Below, piece after piece: positions 7,464 to 15,951 of a stretch of 64,000 nucleotides of DNA. The position numbers and the translations under genes were made by a program. The notes beneath the pieces were generated by a model. That model ran no database searches. It worked only from the letters and a program-made list of their open reading frames with translations, and was not told the origin of the DNA. The stretch comes from an uncultured Algibacter sp. Its GTDB lineage: Bacteria; Bacteroidota; Bacteroidia; Flavobacteriales; Flavobacteriaceae. Position 1 is the first letter of the stretch, and every line of letters begins with the position of its first letter. The stretch covers positions 366,704 to 430,703 of the forward strand of contig CANMZT010000001.1 in assembly GCA_947502405.1 (NCBI GenBank). Reading direction: 5' to 3'.

Positions 7464-10235
7464 ATGAAAACTAAAACTACAAACTATATTAAGTATTGGC
7501 TTTTAATACCAATGTTATTCATGTCTCTCATGCTAAGTGCTCAAGGTACAATACTTGAAGATATTTGCAATGGACAACCAAATACACCAGTTTTAAAAGA
7601 GACTATTGCCAGTTACCCATTAACTGATTTAAGTGATGCTAATGGTAATAATAATACTGAGATACTACCAGGTGTAAGTATTTCTGAAACGAATGGTCTT
7701 TGCTTGAATAACACTATTCTAGAAAATTTTGTAGATATTAATAGTGCTATCACTAATCCAGATTTATTGAGTGTTTTAAATAGTTTTGATGTAACTGCTG
7801 TTGAAGATAATTTTGATCCTGAAAATTTTGGAGTCAAACTTGAATTTAACTTATCATTTTCTCCACAAACAAACACGGATTCTAATGATGTTGTTGTTTT
7901 AGGTGTTACTGAAGATTCTTATCTTAACTTTTTAGGTATTGTATATAATGTTTTAACTGAACAGATTGGTGTTTTACTTGAAGGAGGAAATATATTATAT
8001 GCTGATGTTGATGTGTCATTAAATCAATGGCATACGATTGAGGTTAAATATATAAATGGTGAAGGGTTTCTTTATTTAAACGGAGAATTAATTTTAGCTG
8101 TCAATGGTAACGCTGTTGATGAAGAAGCTATTGATATTAGTCAATTTGATATTAGTGAGCTTACATTGGAAGGAGCATTAAACTTAGTAGCGCAATATGC
8201 AGCTCTAGGGGAGGGTTATGAATTTTGTTTAAGGAATATAGAAATTTATAAATGTGATACAGGTGCTATAGAATTACCAAGTGTTACGGTGGAATGCTCA
8301 GTGGCTATAGAAGCACCAACAGCTTGGGATGTTTGTGGTGGTACAGTTGTTGGTACTACAGAAGATCCTACAGAATTTAATATGACAGGAGACTATACTG
8401 TAAATTGGACCTTTACTAGTTCTAATGGTATAGGTGTAATAACAATACCGCAAAGTATAACAGTTGTAGGAGGTTCTGACGTGTTTTGGTCTGGTGCTAT
8501 TGATTCAGACTGGACTAACGCTGGAAACTGGCTAGATAATAATGCACCTACATTATCTCCTTCAGGTAATGTAATTATTGCAACAGGAGCGCCAAATTAC
8601 CCACTTCTAACTTCGGGGCAAAACTTATACATTAGTGCCTGCTCTAATGTTATGATTGAAAGTGGTGCTTCATTAACTATAAACCCTAATGCTGTAGTTA
8701 ATAATGATGGTACTATAACTAATAATGGAATCTTGACTTTTGAATCTGATGCAACAGGTTCTGCCTATATAGGTGAAGGTTCTGGCATTTTTATTGGAGA
8801 TGCAACTATTGAACGTTTCATTCCTGCAAGAAGAGCATTCCGTTTTGTGAGTTCACCAGTTACAACAGATGATTTTATATCAAACAACTGGCAATTAGCT
8901 ACGCATATTACAGGGTCTCAAAGTGGAGCTAATGGTTTTGATGCTACTAATACAGGAAACCCTTCTATGTTTACTTATGATAATGTAACCCAAACATGGG
9001 GTGCTATAGCAAACACTAATGCTACAAATTTAAATTCTGGTGATCCTTATCGTTTATTTGTACGTGGAGATAGAACTACAGACTTATCAGATAATGATGC
9101 TCCGCCATCACCAACTACTTTAATGGCTACGGGCGAATTGACTTCAGAAAACACAGCGCCAGAGGCTGTTACTCTAAATGCTACTGCTGGAGGCTATAGC
9201 TTTGTTGGTAATCCTTTTCAAGCGCAGGTTAATATGAAAACTATAATGACATCTAATGTTACCAATGTCAATCCTTCTTTTTATTGGTTATGGGATCCTA
9301 ATTTAGGAATTAGAGGTGCATATGCTACGGTTTTCCTTCCAGCTCCTGTATCTATAGCATCGGCTGGTGATGCAAATGAGTTTTTACAAGCAGGTCAAGC
9401 ATGTTTTGTTCAAACCCTAGCTGCTAATCCAGCATCATTAACATTTACACAGTCTAGTAAAAGTACTTCTGAAGCTGAAACTAATGTATTTAAATCTTCT
9501 GGTACATCGAAGAAATTAACTAGTACAGGTCAAATGAATTTAAAGCTTTATGAGAGTAGTGCTTATGCTAATAACCAAGCTGAAGCCGATGGATTATGGA
9601 TTTTGTTTGATGATAATGGAAATAATGGAATAGATACTTATGATGCTGAAGATTTTACAAACTTAGATGAAAACTTTTCAATCAATAGTAATGGTACTTT
9701 GTTAAGTTTTGAGAGTAGAGCTACTCCTACAATGAATGATGAAATTATTCTAGAGGTTAACACTTACAGAAATACAGATTATGTGATTGAAGTTAATGCT
9801 TCTGCTTTACAGGGCGATACACCGCTTTTAGTAGACAACTATTTGAATCAAACAACAGAAATATCTCAAAACGGTATAACTACTTATGAATACAGTATTG
9901 ATAACGGTATTCCAGATTCGTTTGCAGGAGATAGATTTAAAATAATCTTTCAAAGTTCATTATCTACAGAAGATAATGAGCTAAGTAAAATAATGTTGTA
10001 TCCTAATCCTTCAAAAGGAGGAAACTTCTTTTTAAATGTCCCTAACGATATTGATGATTTGGAAGTATCAATTTATAATACATTAGGAGCTCAAGTGTTT
10101 TATGAAAAAGGTTTATCAACTGGTAATAAAGTTCCAGTTAACGCAAATATTATCAGAAGTGAAGGTGTTTATTTTGTAAAATTAACATCTAAAGAAAAAG
10201 GTTTAACGACCTCAAAGAAATTAATTATTAACTAA
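7464..10235 (+). CDS. Large secreted protein with type IX (type A) sorting domain
   Basis: This 923-residue protein has a signal peptide (cleavage near SAQG, residues 26-29). Residues about 30-265 look like a concanavalin/LamG-type beta sandwich (HTIEVKYINGEGFLYLNG), followed by a short HYR-like repeat near 270-335 and a long beta-rich region. The last 75 residues, from MLYPNPSKGG to KKLIIN, are a classic type IX secretion C-terminal domain, so it should be moved across the outer membrane and attached to the surface or released. No catalytic motif is visible; adhesion or carbohydrate binding is possible. It is 18 bp upstream of a small exosortase substrate gene and probably co-transcribed with it. 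Confidence 0.88.
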   Translation: MKTKTTNYIKYWLLIPMLFMSLMLSAQGTILEDICNGQPNTPVLKETIASYPLTDLSDANGNNNTEILPGVSISETNGLCLNNTILENFVDINSAITNPDLLSVLNSFDVTAVEDNFDPENFGVKLEFNLSFSPQTNTDSNDVVVLGVTEDSYLNFLGIVYNVLTEQIGVLLEGGNILYADVDVSLNQWHTIEVKYINGEGFLYLNGELILAVNGNAVDEEAIDISQFDISELTLEGALNLVAQYAALGEGYEFCLRNIEIYKCDTGAIELPSVTVECSVAIEAPTAWDVCGGTVVGTTEDPTEFNMTGDYTVNWTFTSSNGIGVITIPQSITVVGGSDVFWSGAIDSDWTNAGNWLDNNAPTLSPSGNVIIATGAPNYPLLTSGQNLYISACSNVMIESGASLTINPNAVVNNDGTITNNGILTFESDATGSAYIGEGSGIFIGDATIERFIPARRAFRFVSSPVTTDDFISNNWQLATHITGSQSGANGFDATNTGNPSMFTYDNVTQTWGAIANTNATNLNSGDPYRLFVRGDRTTDLSDNDAPPSPTTLMATGELTSENTAPEAVTLNATAGGYSFVGNPFQAQVNMKTIMTSNVTNVNPSFYWLWDPNLGIRGAYATVFLPAPVSIASAGDANEFLQAGQACFVQTLAANPASLTFTQSSKSTSEAETNVFKSSGTSKKLTSTGQMNLKLYESSAYANNQAEADGLWILFDDNGNNGIDTYDAEDFTNLDENFSINSNGTLLSFESRATPTMNDEIILEVNTYRNTDYVIEVNASALQGDTPLLVDNYLNQTTEISQNGITTYEYSIDNGIPDSFAGDRFKIIFQSSLSTEDNELSKIMLYPNPSKGGNFFLNVPNDIDDLEVSIYNTLGAQVFYEKGLSTGNKVPVNANIIRSEGVYFVKLTSKEKGLTTSKKLIIN

Positions 10236-10253
10236 TATTATAAAATAAAAAAG

Positions 10254-10469
10254 ATGAAAAATTTATCAAAATCAGTAAAAGCAATTGTTTTAGTTCTTGC
10301 CTTTGTTTGCACAAGTAGTCTAATGGCTCAAGGTCCTGGAGGGTTTGATGATAATGTTCAGGATAACGACGACAACACATCTGTGCCTGTAGATGGAGGA
10401 ATTGCTGTTCTTATCATTGGCGCTGCTGCAGCTCTTGGTGTTAAAAAACTTCGAGATAATAAAAAATAG
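10254..10469 (+). CDS. Small exosortase substrate with PVDGG C-terminal sorting tail
   Basis: This 71-residue protein has an N-terminal signal peptide ending at LMAQG (residues 24-28), a short acidic linker (FDDNVQDNDDN) and a tripartite C-terminal tail: SVPVDGG, a hydrophobic stretch (IAVLIIGAAAALGV) and a basic end KKLRDNKK. This layout is that of PEP-CTERM-like exosortase targets and closely resembles the PID-CTERM variant of Bacteroidota. The mature part between signal and tail is only about 20 residues. It lies 2 bp before the exosortase gene. That it is the substrate of that enzyme is an inference from layout and adjacency. Confidence 0.8.
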   Translation: MKNLSKSVKAIVLVLAFVCTSSLMAQGPGGFDDNVQDNDDNTSVPVDGGIAVLIIGAAAALGVKKLRDNKK

Positions 10470-10471
10470 TA

Positions 10472-11080
10472 GTGTTTAGGAGATTCCTAGATACTTTTTT
10501 TCCTATAACAGTAAGGCTTATTTTAGGTAAAGCCTTACTGTTCTTTGTCGTGTGGAAATTTTTATTTTTATTTTTTCTTCGTGAAACTAAAGTTATTGAT
10601 TACCCCTTGACTAAAAATGTTGGAGAATATTCAACTACGCTTTTAAATACTTTTGTATCATCTCCTAAGTTTGTGGTAAAGAGAGAACTTAGATATGATA
10701 ATAATTTACAAGGAAAAACATATCAACATGAAGTCTCTCAAGTTTACTATAATAAAAAAAGAGTAGCTTATGTAGATGATGGCTGTAATGGTTTGGAGCT
10801 AATGGTTGGCTTTATTGGTTTTATATTTTGTTTACCTTCTGCTTTAAAGCGAAAAGTTAAATACCTAATATTGGGTCTTTTAACAATTTATTGTTTGAAT
10901 ATTTTAAGGTGCTCAGGTTTAATCTATATTAACCTTTATTATCAACCGTATTTTGATTTAGCTCATAGATATTGGTTAAAAGGAGCTATGTATAGTGTTG
11001 TGTTTATAATCTGGATGCTATATTTAAGAAAGGTTGATTTAAATTATTACTTTCCAAAGACCAAGGTTAGTACTGTATAA
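10472..11080 (+). CDS. Exosortase/archaeosortase-family membrane peptidase
   Basis: This 202-residue membrane protein has about four transmembrane segments. The exosortase catalytic set is present in order: Cys105 in DDGCNGLEL, Arg146 in NILRCSG and His165 in DLAHRY. It should cut its target at the C-terminal PVDGG-type tail and pass the protein to another anchor in the envelope. It starts at GTG, 2 bp after the upstream substrate gene; there is no early ATG. It resembles the short Flavobacteriia enzymes (XrtF and relatives), but the exact subfamily cannot be fixed by eye, and no separate exosortase-associated membrane protein is adjacent. It ends 5 bp from the convergent repressor gene. Confidence 0.82.
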   Translation: MFRRFLDTFFPITVRLILGKALLFFVVWKFLFLFFLRETKVIDYPLTKNVGEYSTTLLNTFVSSPKFVVKRELRYDNNLQGKTYQHEVSQVYYNKKRVAYVDDGCNGLELMVGFIGFIFCLPSALKRKVKYLILGLLTIYCLNILRCSGLIYINLYYQPYFDLAHRYWLKGAMYSVVFIIWMLYLRKVDLNYYFPKTKVSTV

Positions 11081-11085
11081 AACTT

Positions 11086-12189
11086 CTATTGTTTTAACTT
11101 TTTTAAGTTAGATGACTCTCTAATTACTAACTCAGCATCTAAAATGATTTTGTTTAGTTTTTGCTTAATTGATTTTTTTTCAGTGTAAGAAAGAAAAGTT
11201 AGTGCAGCCTGTTTTCCAATTTTAGCACTATGTTGATTAATGCTTGTAATTGTTGGAGTAACCATCGATGTAAAGGGTTCATCTCCAAAACCAACTAAAG
11301 CAATATCTCTTGGAACATTAATTTTTTTTTCATTAAGTATTTGTAAGGCTCCTAAAGCAGCATAATCACTTGCAACATAAACTGCATCTGGTTTATTTTT
11401 AAGCTCTAGAAGTTGAGTCATTTTCTTTCTTCCATCTTCTGTCGTAAGATTACTTTCAATAAGTAGTTCGTCATCTAATGGTAAATTATATTTTTTTAAG
11501 GCATCAATATATCCTCTTATTCTATTGTTAAAAATTCTAGTATGCTGATAGCCTCCTATATGTGCAATTCGTTTGCAACCTTGATTCACTAAATGCTCAA
11601 CAATTACATGGCTACTGTCATAATCATTTATACCAATATAATCCACGTTTAAGTCATTTTCACCACGATCAAATAAAACTAAAGGAATCCCTTTGGCTTT
11701 TACCTTTTCATAATAATCTAATTTAATAGTTTCATTGGCCATAGAAGCTATTATACCATCAACCTGTGTAAATAATAATGTGTCAATATTATCACACTCT
11801 TTTTTAAAAGATTCGTTGGATTGTGTAATAATAATATTATACCCTTCTTTATTTAATACTTGTTCAATGTTTTGAATAACCGATGAGAAAAAGTTGCTGT
11901 TAGTTCGTGGTACAATTACACCTACCAAATTACTTTTTCCTTTTCTTAGAGCACTCGCTAAATGATTTGGCTGATAGTTTAAGTTTTTAGCAACTTGCTT
12001 TACAGCTTTTTTTGTTTTTTTACTTATTCTTGGATCATCATTTAATGCTTTAGAAACAGCAGCTGCAGAGATATTTAACACATTAGCGATATCTTTTATA
12101 GTAGTTTTCTTTTTGATATTTAAATTTTTTATATCTTTGCTTAATCGTTTAAGCAAATGTAAGACATTAATTATTTTAATCAAAATCAA
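11086..12189 (-). CDS. LacI-family transcriptional regulator
   Basis: This repressor has a LacI helix-turn-helix (TTIKDIANVLNISAAAVSKAL, residues about 29-49 of the 367-residue frame, written here in parts: TTIKDIA, SAAAVSKAL) and a periplasmic-binding-like sensor domain (about 85-350). It is divergent from KDG kinase and surely regulates that operon and itself. The start is uncertain. The only in-frame ATG adds about 25 residues ahead of the usual KKKTTIKDIA beginning, and that extra segment contains a palindrome that looks like the protein's own operator. The family's usual Met position is an ATC codon here. A TTG in between is another option. Confidence 0.88.
   Translation of the reverse strand: MILIKIINVLHLLKRLSKDIKNLNIKKKTTIKDIANVLNISAAAVSKALNDDPRISKKTKKAVKQVAKNLNYQPNHLASALRKGKSNLVGVIVPRTNSNFFSSVIQNIEQVLNKEGYNIIITQSNESFKKECDNIDTLLFTQVDGIIASMANETIKLDYYEKVKAKGIPLVLFDRGENDLNVDYIGINDYDSSHVIVEHLVNQGCKRIAHIGGYQHTRIFNNRIRGYIDALKKYNLPLDDELLIESNLTTEDGRKKMTQLLELKNKPDAVYVASDYAALGALQILNEKKINVPRDIALVGFGDEPFTSMVTPTITSINQHSAKIGKQAALTFLSYTEKKSIKQKLNKIILDAELVIRESSNLKKLKQ
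12136..12157. promoter_or_regulatory. Putative LacI operator O1
   Basis: A 22 bp palindrome with core CTTAATCGTTTAAG and arms TTTG/CAAA. Only one symmetric pair next to the central CG fails to match. A central CG pair in a 5+5 palindrome is the hallmark of LacI-family operators. It lies in the first codons of the longest repressor frame, suggesting autoregulation. Its core is the exact reverse complement of the core at O2. Confidence 0.72.
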
Positions 12190-12227
12190 TTATCAATTAA
12201 AGGTTTTGATTTATTTTTAAAATTTTA

Positions 12228-12241
12228 GTTAAACGATTAAC
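12228..12241. promoter_or_regulatory. Putative LacI operator O2
   Basis: GTTAAACGATTAAC carries the same TTAAACGATTAA core as O1 in the opposite orientation. Its centre lies 88 bp from that of O1 and about 33 bp before the KDG kinase start, where a bound repressor would block transcription. Two sites of this kind could also support looping. Confidence 0.7.
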
Positions 12242-12267
12242 CAATTAAATATAAAACAGTTATTAAG

Positions 12268-13314
12268 ATGAGTAAAGTAGTAACATTTGGAGAAATCATG
12301 TTAAGATTAGCTCCGCACGGTTTTTTAAGATTTTCCCAATCTACATCTTTCGATGTAATATATGGTGGAGGAGAAAGTAATGTGGCAGTATCTTTAGCAA
12401 ACTATGGGGTTCCTGTAGATTTTATAACACGTTTACCTAAAAATGATATAGGGGAATGTGCTTTAATGGAAATGCGTAAAAGAGGAGTTGGAACTGATAA
12501 AATTATTTTTGGAGGTGACCGTTTGGGGATTTATTTTTTAGAAACTGGTGCAGTGAATCGTGGGAGTAAAGTAGTTTATGACCGTGCACATTCTGCCCTA
12601 GCTGAAATAGAAGCAGGTATGATTGATTGGGAGGCAGCGTTTGAAGGAGCAGATTGGTTTCACTGGACAGGTATTACGCCTGCAGTTTCTCAGGGTGCAG
12701 CTGATGCTTGCTTAGAAGCTTTGAAAGTAGCTAGTGCCAAGGGTTTAACTATATCTACAGATTTAAACTATCGTCAAAAACTATGGAAGTATTGTGACGA
12801 AGCCCATAGAGAAACAGTAATGACTGAATTGACGTCTTATTGTGATATCATATTAGGAAACGAAGAAGATGCAGAAAAACATTTTGGAATTAAACCTGAA
12901 GGTTTGGATATCACTACGCAAGGTGAGCATGTAAAAGGAGCTGCTTTTCTATCTGTTTGTGATCAGATGTTAAAAAAATTCCCGCGAGCTAAAAAAGTGA
13001 TTACAACTTTAAGAGGTTCAATCTCTGCATCTCATAATACATGGGCTGGTGTTTTATATGATGGTAAAACTTTATATGAATCTCCTCAGTATCAAATTAC
13101 TGACATTGTTGATCGTGTAGGTGGCGGTGATAGTTTTATGGGAGGGTTAATCTATGGATTAATTGAGTATAAAGGAGACGATCAAAAAGCATTAGACTTT
13201 GCGGTAGCTGCTTCATGTCTTAAACACACTATTAAAGGAGATGCTAACTTATCTTCAATTGATGAAGTTAAAAAGCTTATGGGAGGAGATTCATCAGGTA
13301 GAGTAGCTAGATAA
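12268..13314 (+). CDS. kdgK: 2-dehydro-3-deoxygluconokinase (KDG kinase)
   Basis: This 348-residue PfkB/ribokinase-family enzyme phosphorylates 2-keto-3-deoxygluconate with ATP to KDPG. The substrate-binding GGGESNVAVSLA (33-44) is near the N terminus and the C-terminal anion-hole motif VGGGDSF holds the catalytic base Asp288. It sits 34 bp upstream of KDPG aldolase, which uses its product, and this pairing supports the assignment over fructokinase. Together they process KDG from uronic acids (alginate, pectin, ulvan) or from gluconate. It is divergent from a LacI-type regulator and has a probable operator 27 bp before the ATG. Confidence 0.92.
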   Translation: MSKVVTFGEIMLRLAPHGFLRFSQSTSFDVIYGGGESNVAVSLANYGVPVDFITRLPKNDIGECALMEMRKRGVGTDKIIFGGDRLGIYFLETGAVNRGSKVVYDRAHSALAEIEAGMIDWEAAFEGADWFHWTGITPAVSQGAADACLEALKVASAKGLTISTDLNYRQKLWKYCDEAHRETVMTELTSYCDIILGNEEDAEKHFGIKPEGLDITTQGEHVKGAAFLSVCDQMLKKFPRAKKVITTLRGSISASHNTWAGVLYDGKTLYESPQYQITDIVDRVGGGDSFMGGLIYGLIEYKGDDQKALDFAVAASCLKHTIKGDANLSSIDEVKKLMGGDSSGRVAR

Positions 13315-13348
13315 ATAATTACACAAAAAAATTAAATATTTTTAAGTA

Positions 13349-14017
13349 ATGGCACAATTTTCAAGATTAGAAGTAGCGCATGCAATGAAAGAAACTGGGA
13401 TGATTCCTTTGTTCTTTAATAATGATTTAGAATTAAGCAAGAAAGTATTAAAAGCATGCTACGATGGGGGCGCACGTTTAATGGAATTTACTGCTCGTGG
13501 TGATTTTGCTCATGAAGTTTTTGGTGAATTAACAAAATATGCTATTGCTGAACTACCAGGAATGATTATGGGAGTAGGCTCCGTTACAGATGCAGGACAA
13601 GCATCTTTATACATGTCTCTAGGAGCTAATTTTGTAGTAACCCCTGTTTTAAGGGAAGATATTGCTATAGCATGTAATCGTAAAAAAGTACTTTGGTCAC
13701 CCGGCTGTGGTACATTAACTGAAATAACAAGAGCTGAAGAATTGGGATGTGAAATAGTAAAGCTATTCCCTGGTGATATATACGGACCTCAGTTTGTAAA
13801 AGGTATTAAAGGGCCACAACCTTGGACAAGTATTATGCCTACTGGTGGTGTGTCTCCAACAGAAGAAAATCTTAAAGGTTGGTTTGATGCCGGAGTTACA
13901 TGTGTAGGGATGGGGTCTAAGTTAATTTCCAAAGATATTATTGCTAATAAAGATTACGCTAAGTTAGAGCAAGATGTAAAGGCAGCTTTAGCTATAGTAA
14001 AATCAGTTAGAAAATAG
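13349..14017 (+). CDS. eda: KDPG / 4-hydroxy-2-oxoglutarate aldolase
   Basis: This 222-residue class I aldolase splits 2-keto-3-deoxy-6-phosphogluconate to pyruvate and glyceraldehyde 3-phosphate, the last Entner-Doudoroff step. The Schiff-base Lys138 lies in EIVKLFPG, the catalytic Glu47 in MEFTAR and the phosphate loop in PTGGVSP. The length matches the family. It ends the kdgK operon, with a strong hairpin terminator 24 bp later. The 6-phosphogluconate dehydratase (edd) needed for the full pathway from gluconate is not in this window. Confidence 0.93.
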   Translation: MAQFSRLEVAHAMKETGMIPLFFNNDLELSKKVLKACYDGGARLMEFTARGDFAHEVFGELTKYAIAELPGMIMGVGSVTDAGQASLYMSLGANFVVTPVLREDIAIACNRKKVLWSPGCGTLTEITRAEELGCEIVKLFPGDIYGPQFVKGIKGPQPWTSIMPTGGVSPTEENLKGWFDAGVTCVGMGSKLISKDIIANKDYAKLEQDVKAALAIVKSVRK

Positions 14018-14041
14018 TTTTAGTAAATTATTTAAGATAGT

Positions 14042-14073
14042 AAGAGCCGCCATAGTGCGGCTCTTTATTTTTT
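14042..14073 (+). terminator. Intrinsic terminator of kdgK-eda
   Basis: AAGAGCCGC (14042-14050) pairs perfectly with GCGGCTCTT (14057-14065) over a 6-base loop, followed by a T-rich run. It is 24 bp after the aldolase stop codon. Confidence 0.92.
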
Positions 14074-14174
14074 AAAAGAGAGAATGTATTTTAAGAATTA
14101 ACATATAAATTTTGAATAATATTTTAACTTATATCTAGTTAGGTTATTTACTTTTTTACTCTCTATAAATTTGT

Positions 14175-14182
14175 TACATTTG
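14175..14182 (+). promoter_or_regulatory. -7 box TACATTTG
   Basis: TACATTTG matches the Bacteroidota -7 consensus TAnnTTTG and lies 24 bp before the FKBP gene start. A good TTG -33 box is not evident at 17-23 bp upstream. Confidence 0.55.
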
Positions 14183-14206
14183 GCGTCATAATAAAAAAAT
14201 ACAAAA

Positions 14207-14908
14207 ATGAAAATAATGAAATGTCTAAGTCTTGCAGCAGCGGTACTGTTATTAGTATCTTGTAATAAGAACGGAGTAGCACAAAAGCCAATAAAAACTG
14301 AATTAGATTCTGTAAGTTATGCCATTGGAATGGATGTAGCTAGAAACGTAAAATCTAGTTTTGATGATTTTGATAATGATTTGTTTATTCAAGGATTTAC
14401 AAATGTTTTAGATTCTACTGATATGTTGTTGGACGAAAATCAAGCACAACAAGTAGTAAGAACTTATTTCCAGAATAAACAAAAAGAGGAAATGGCAAAG
14501 CGTCAAGAAGAAGCTAAAGCAAATAAAGAAGCTGGTGAAAAATTCCTAGCCGAGAATAAAACTAAAGAAGGTGTACAAACTACTGAAAGTGGTTTGCAGT
14601 ATATTGTTTTGAAGGAAGGAACTGGTGCTAAACCAACAACGTCATCTAAAGTAAAAGTACACTATCACGGTACTTTAATTGATGGAACTGTATTTGATAG
14701 TTCTGTTGATAGAGGTGAGCCTACAGAGTTTGGTGTAACGCAAGTTATTAAAGGTTGGACAGAAGGTTTACAATTAATGAAAGAAGGTGCTAAATATAAA
14801 TTCTTTATTCCTAGTGATATTGCTTATGGTGCAAACCCAAGACCAGGAGGAAAAATTAAAGCAAATTCAACATTAATTTTTGATGTAGAATTATTAGAGG
14901 TTAAGTAA
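14207..14908 (+). CDS. FKBP-type peptidyl-prolyl isomerase, lipoprotein
   Basis: This 233-residue lipoprotein has a signal ending in LLLVSC with Cys19 as the anchor. Residues about 30-120 form the helical dimerisation domain seen in FkpA/Mip proteins (DSVSYAIGMDVARN), with a charged helix rich in Lys/Glu. Residues about 125-233 are the FKBP domain, with KVHYHGTLIDGTVFDSS and VIKGWTEGL. It should act as a chaperone/prolyl isomerase in the periplasm. It is a single gene with its own promoter box and its own terminator. Confidence 0.92.
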   Translation: MKIMKCLSLAAAVLLLVSCNKNGVAQKPIKTELDSVSYAIGMDVARNVKSSFDDFDNDLFIQGFTNVLDSTDMLLDENQAQQVVRTYFQNKQKEEMAKRQEEAKANKEAGEKFLAENKTKEGVQTTESGLQYIVLKEGTGAKPTTSSKVKVHYHGTLIDGTVFDSSVDRGEPTEFGVTQVIKGWTEGLQLMKEGAKYKFFIPSDIAYGANPRPGGKIKANSTLIFDVELLEVK

Positions 14909-14930
14909 TCTTTATTACAATAAAATATAT

Positions 14931-14959
14931 AAGCAGGAAGTTTTCTTCCTGCTTTTTTG
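14931..14959 (+). terminator. Intrinsic terminator after FKBP gene
   Basis: AAGCAGGAAG (14931-14940) pairs perfectly with CTTCCTGCTT (14945-14954) over a TTTT loop, followed by a run of T. Confidence 0.92.
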
Positions 14960-15009
14960 TTTCTCAGAATAAGCAATCAAGTTGTAACTTTGTATTAGAT
15001 TAAATTAAA

Positions 15010-15897
15010 ATGAATATGGGGCATAAAGCTGGTTTTGTAAATATCATAGGAAATCCCAATGTTGGTAAATCAACATTGATGAATGCTTTTGTAGGCGAAA
15101 AACTTTCAATAATAACCTCAAAAGCGCAAACTACTAGACATAGAATTTTAGGTATAGTTAATGGAGATGATTTTCAAGTTGTTTTAAGTGATACCCCCGG
15201 GATTATTAAACCTGCATATGAGCTTCAAGAATCTATGATGGGTTTTGTAAAATCTGCTTTTGAAGATGCAGATGTACTTATTTATATGGTAGAAATTGGT
15301 GAAAAAGAATTGAAAGACGAAGCATTCTTCAATAAAATTACAAATTCAAAAATACCAGTTTTACTTTTACTTAACAAGATTGATAAGTCCGATCAGGAAA
15401 AACTAGAAGAACAAGTACAGCTTTGGGCAAAAAAAGTACATAATGCAGAAATTTTCCCAGTTTCTGCACTTGAAGGCTTCAATGTAAAAGAAGTATTTAA
15501 TCGTATTTTAGAATTACTACCAGAGTCTCCACCGTTTTATCCAAAAGATCAATTAACAGATAAACCTGAGCGTTTCTTTATAAATGAAACTATTCGAGAA
15601 AAAATCTTGCTTCATTTCAAAAAGGAAATTCCCTATGCTGTTGAAGTTGATACCGAAGAATTTTTTGAAGAAGAACATATAATTAGAGTCCGATCAGTAA
15701 TTATGGTTGAGCGTGAGACGCAAAAAGGAATAATAATTGGCCATAAGGGAAATGCTTTAAAGCGAGTTGGTGTAGAGGCGAGAAAGGATCTTGAAGTGTT
15801 TTTTGGGAAGCAAATACATATAGAATTATACGTAAAGGTTAATAAAAACTGGCGCAGTAATCAAAATCAATTGAAGCGTTTTGGTTATAATAATTAG
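15010..15897 (+). CDS. era: GTPase Era
   Basis: This 295-residue GTPase binds 16S rRNA and takes part in 30S ribosome maturation. The G1 motif GNPNVGKST is at residues 15-23, the G3 DTPG near 65, and NKID near 122. The C-terminal KH domain (about 200-290) holds the KGIIIGHKGNALKRVG loop, which distinguishes Era from other small GTPases. Length and order are canonical. It lies just after the FKBP terminator. A second double GTPase gene, der, is 1.8 kb downstream, with two unrelated genes between. Confidence 0.96.
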   Translation: MNMGHKAGFVNIIGNPNVGKSTLMNAFVGEKLSIITSKAQTTRHRILGIVNGDDFQVVLSDTPGIIKPAYELQESMMGFVKSAFEDADVLIYMVEIGEKELKDEAFFNKITNSKIPVLLLLNKIDKSDQEKLEEQVQLWAKKVHNAEIFPVSALEGFNVKEVFNRILELLPESPPFYPKDQLTDKPERFFINETIREKILLHFKKEIPYAVEVDTEEFFEEEHIIRVRSVIMVERETQKGIIIGHKGNALKRVGVEARKDLEVFFGKQIHIELYVKVNKNWRSNQNQLKRFGYNN

Positions 15898-15951
15898 TTA
15901 AATACCAAATTTTAGTTTCTAGAGTAAGTTTTTGTATTTATTTCGACAAAA

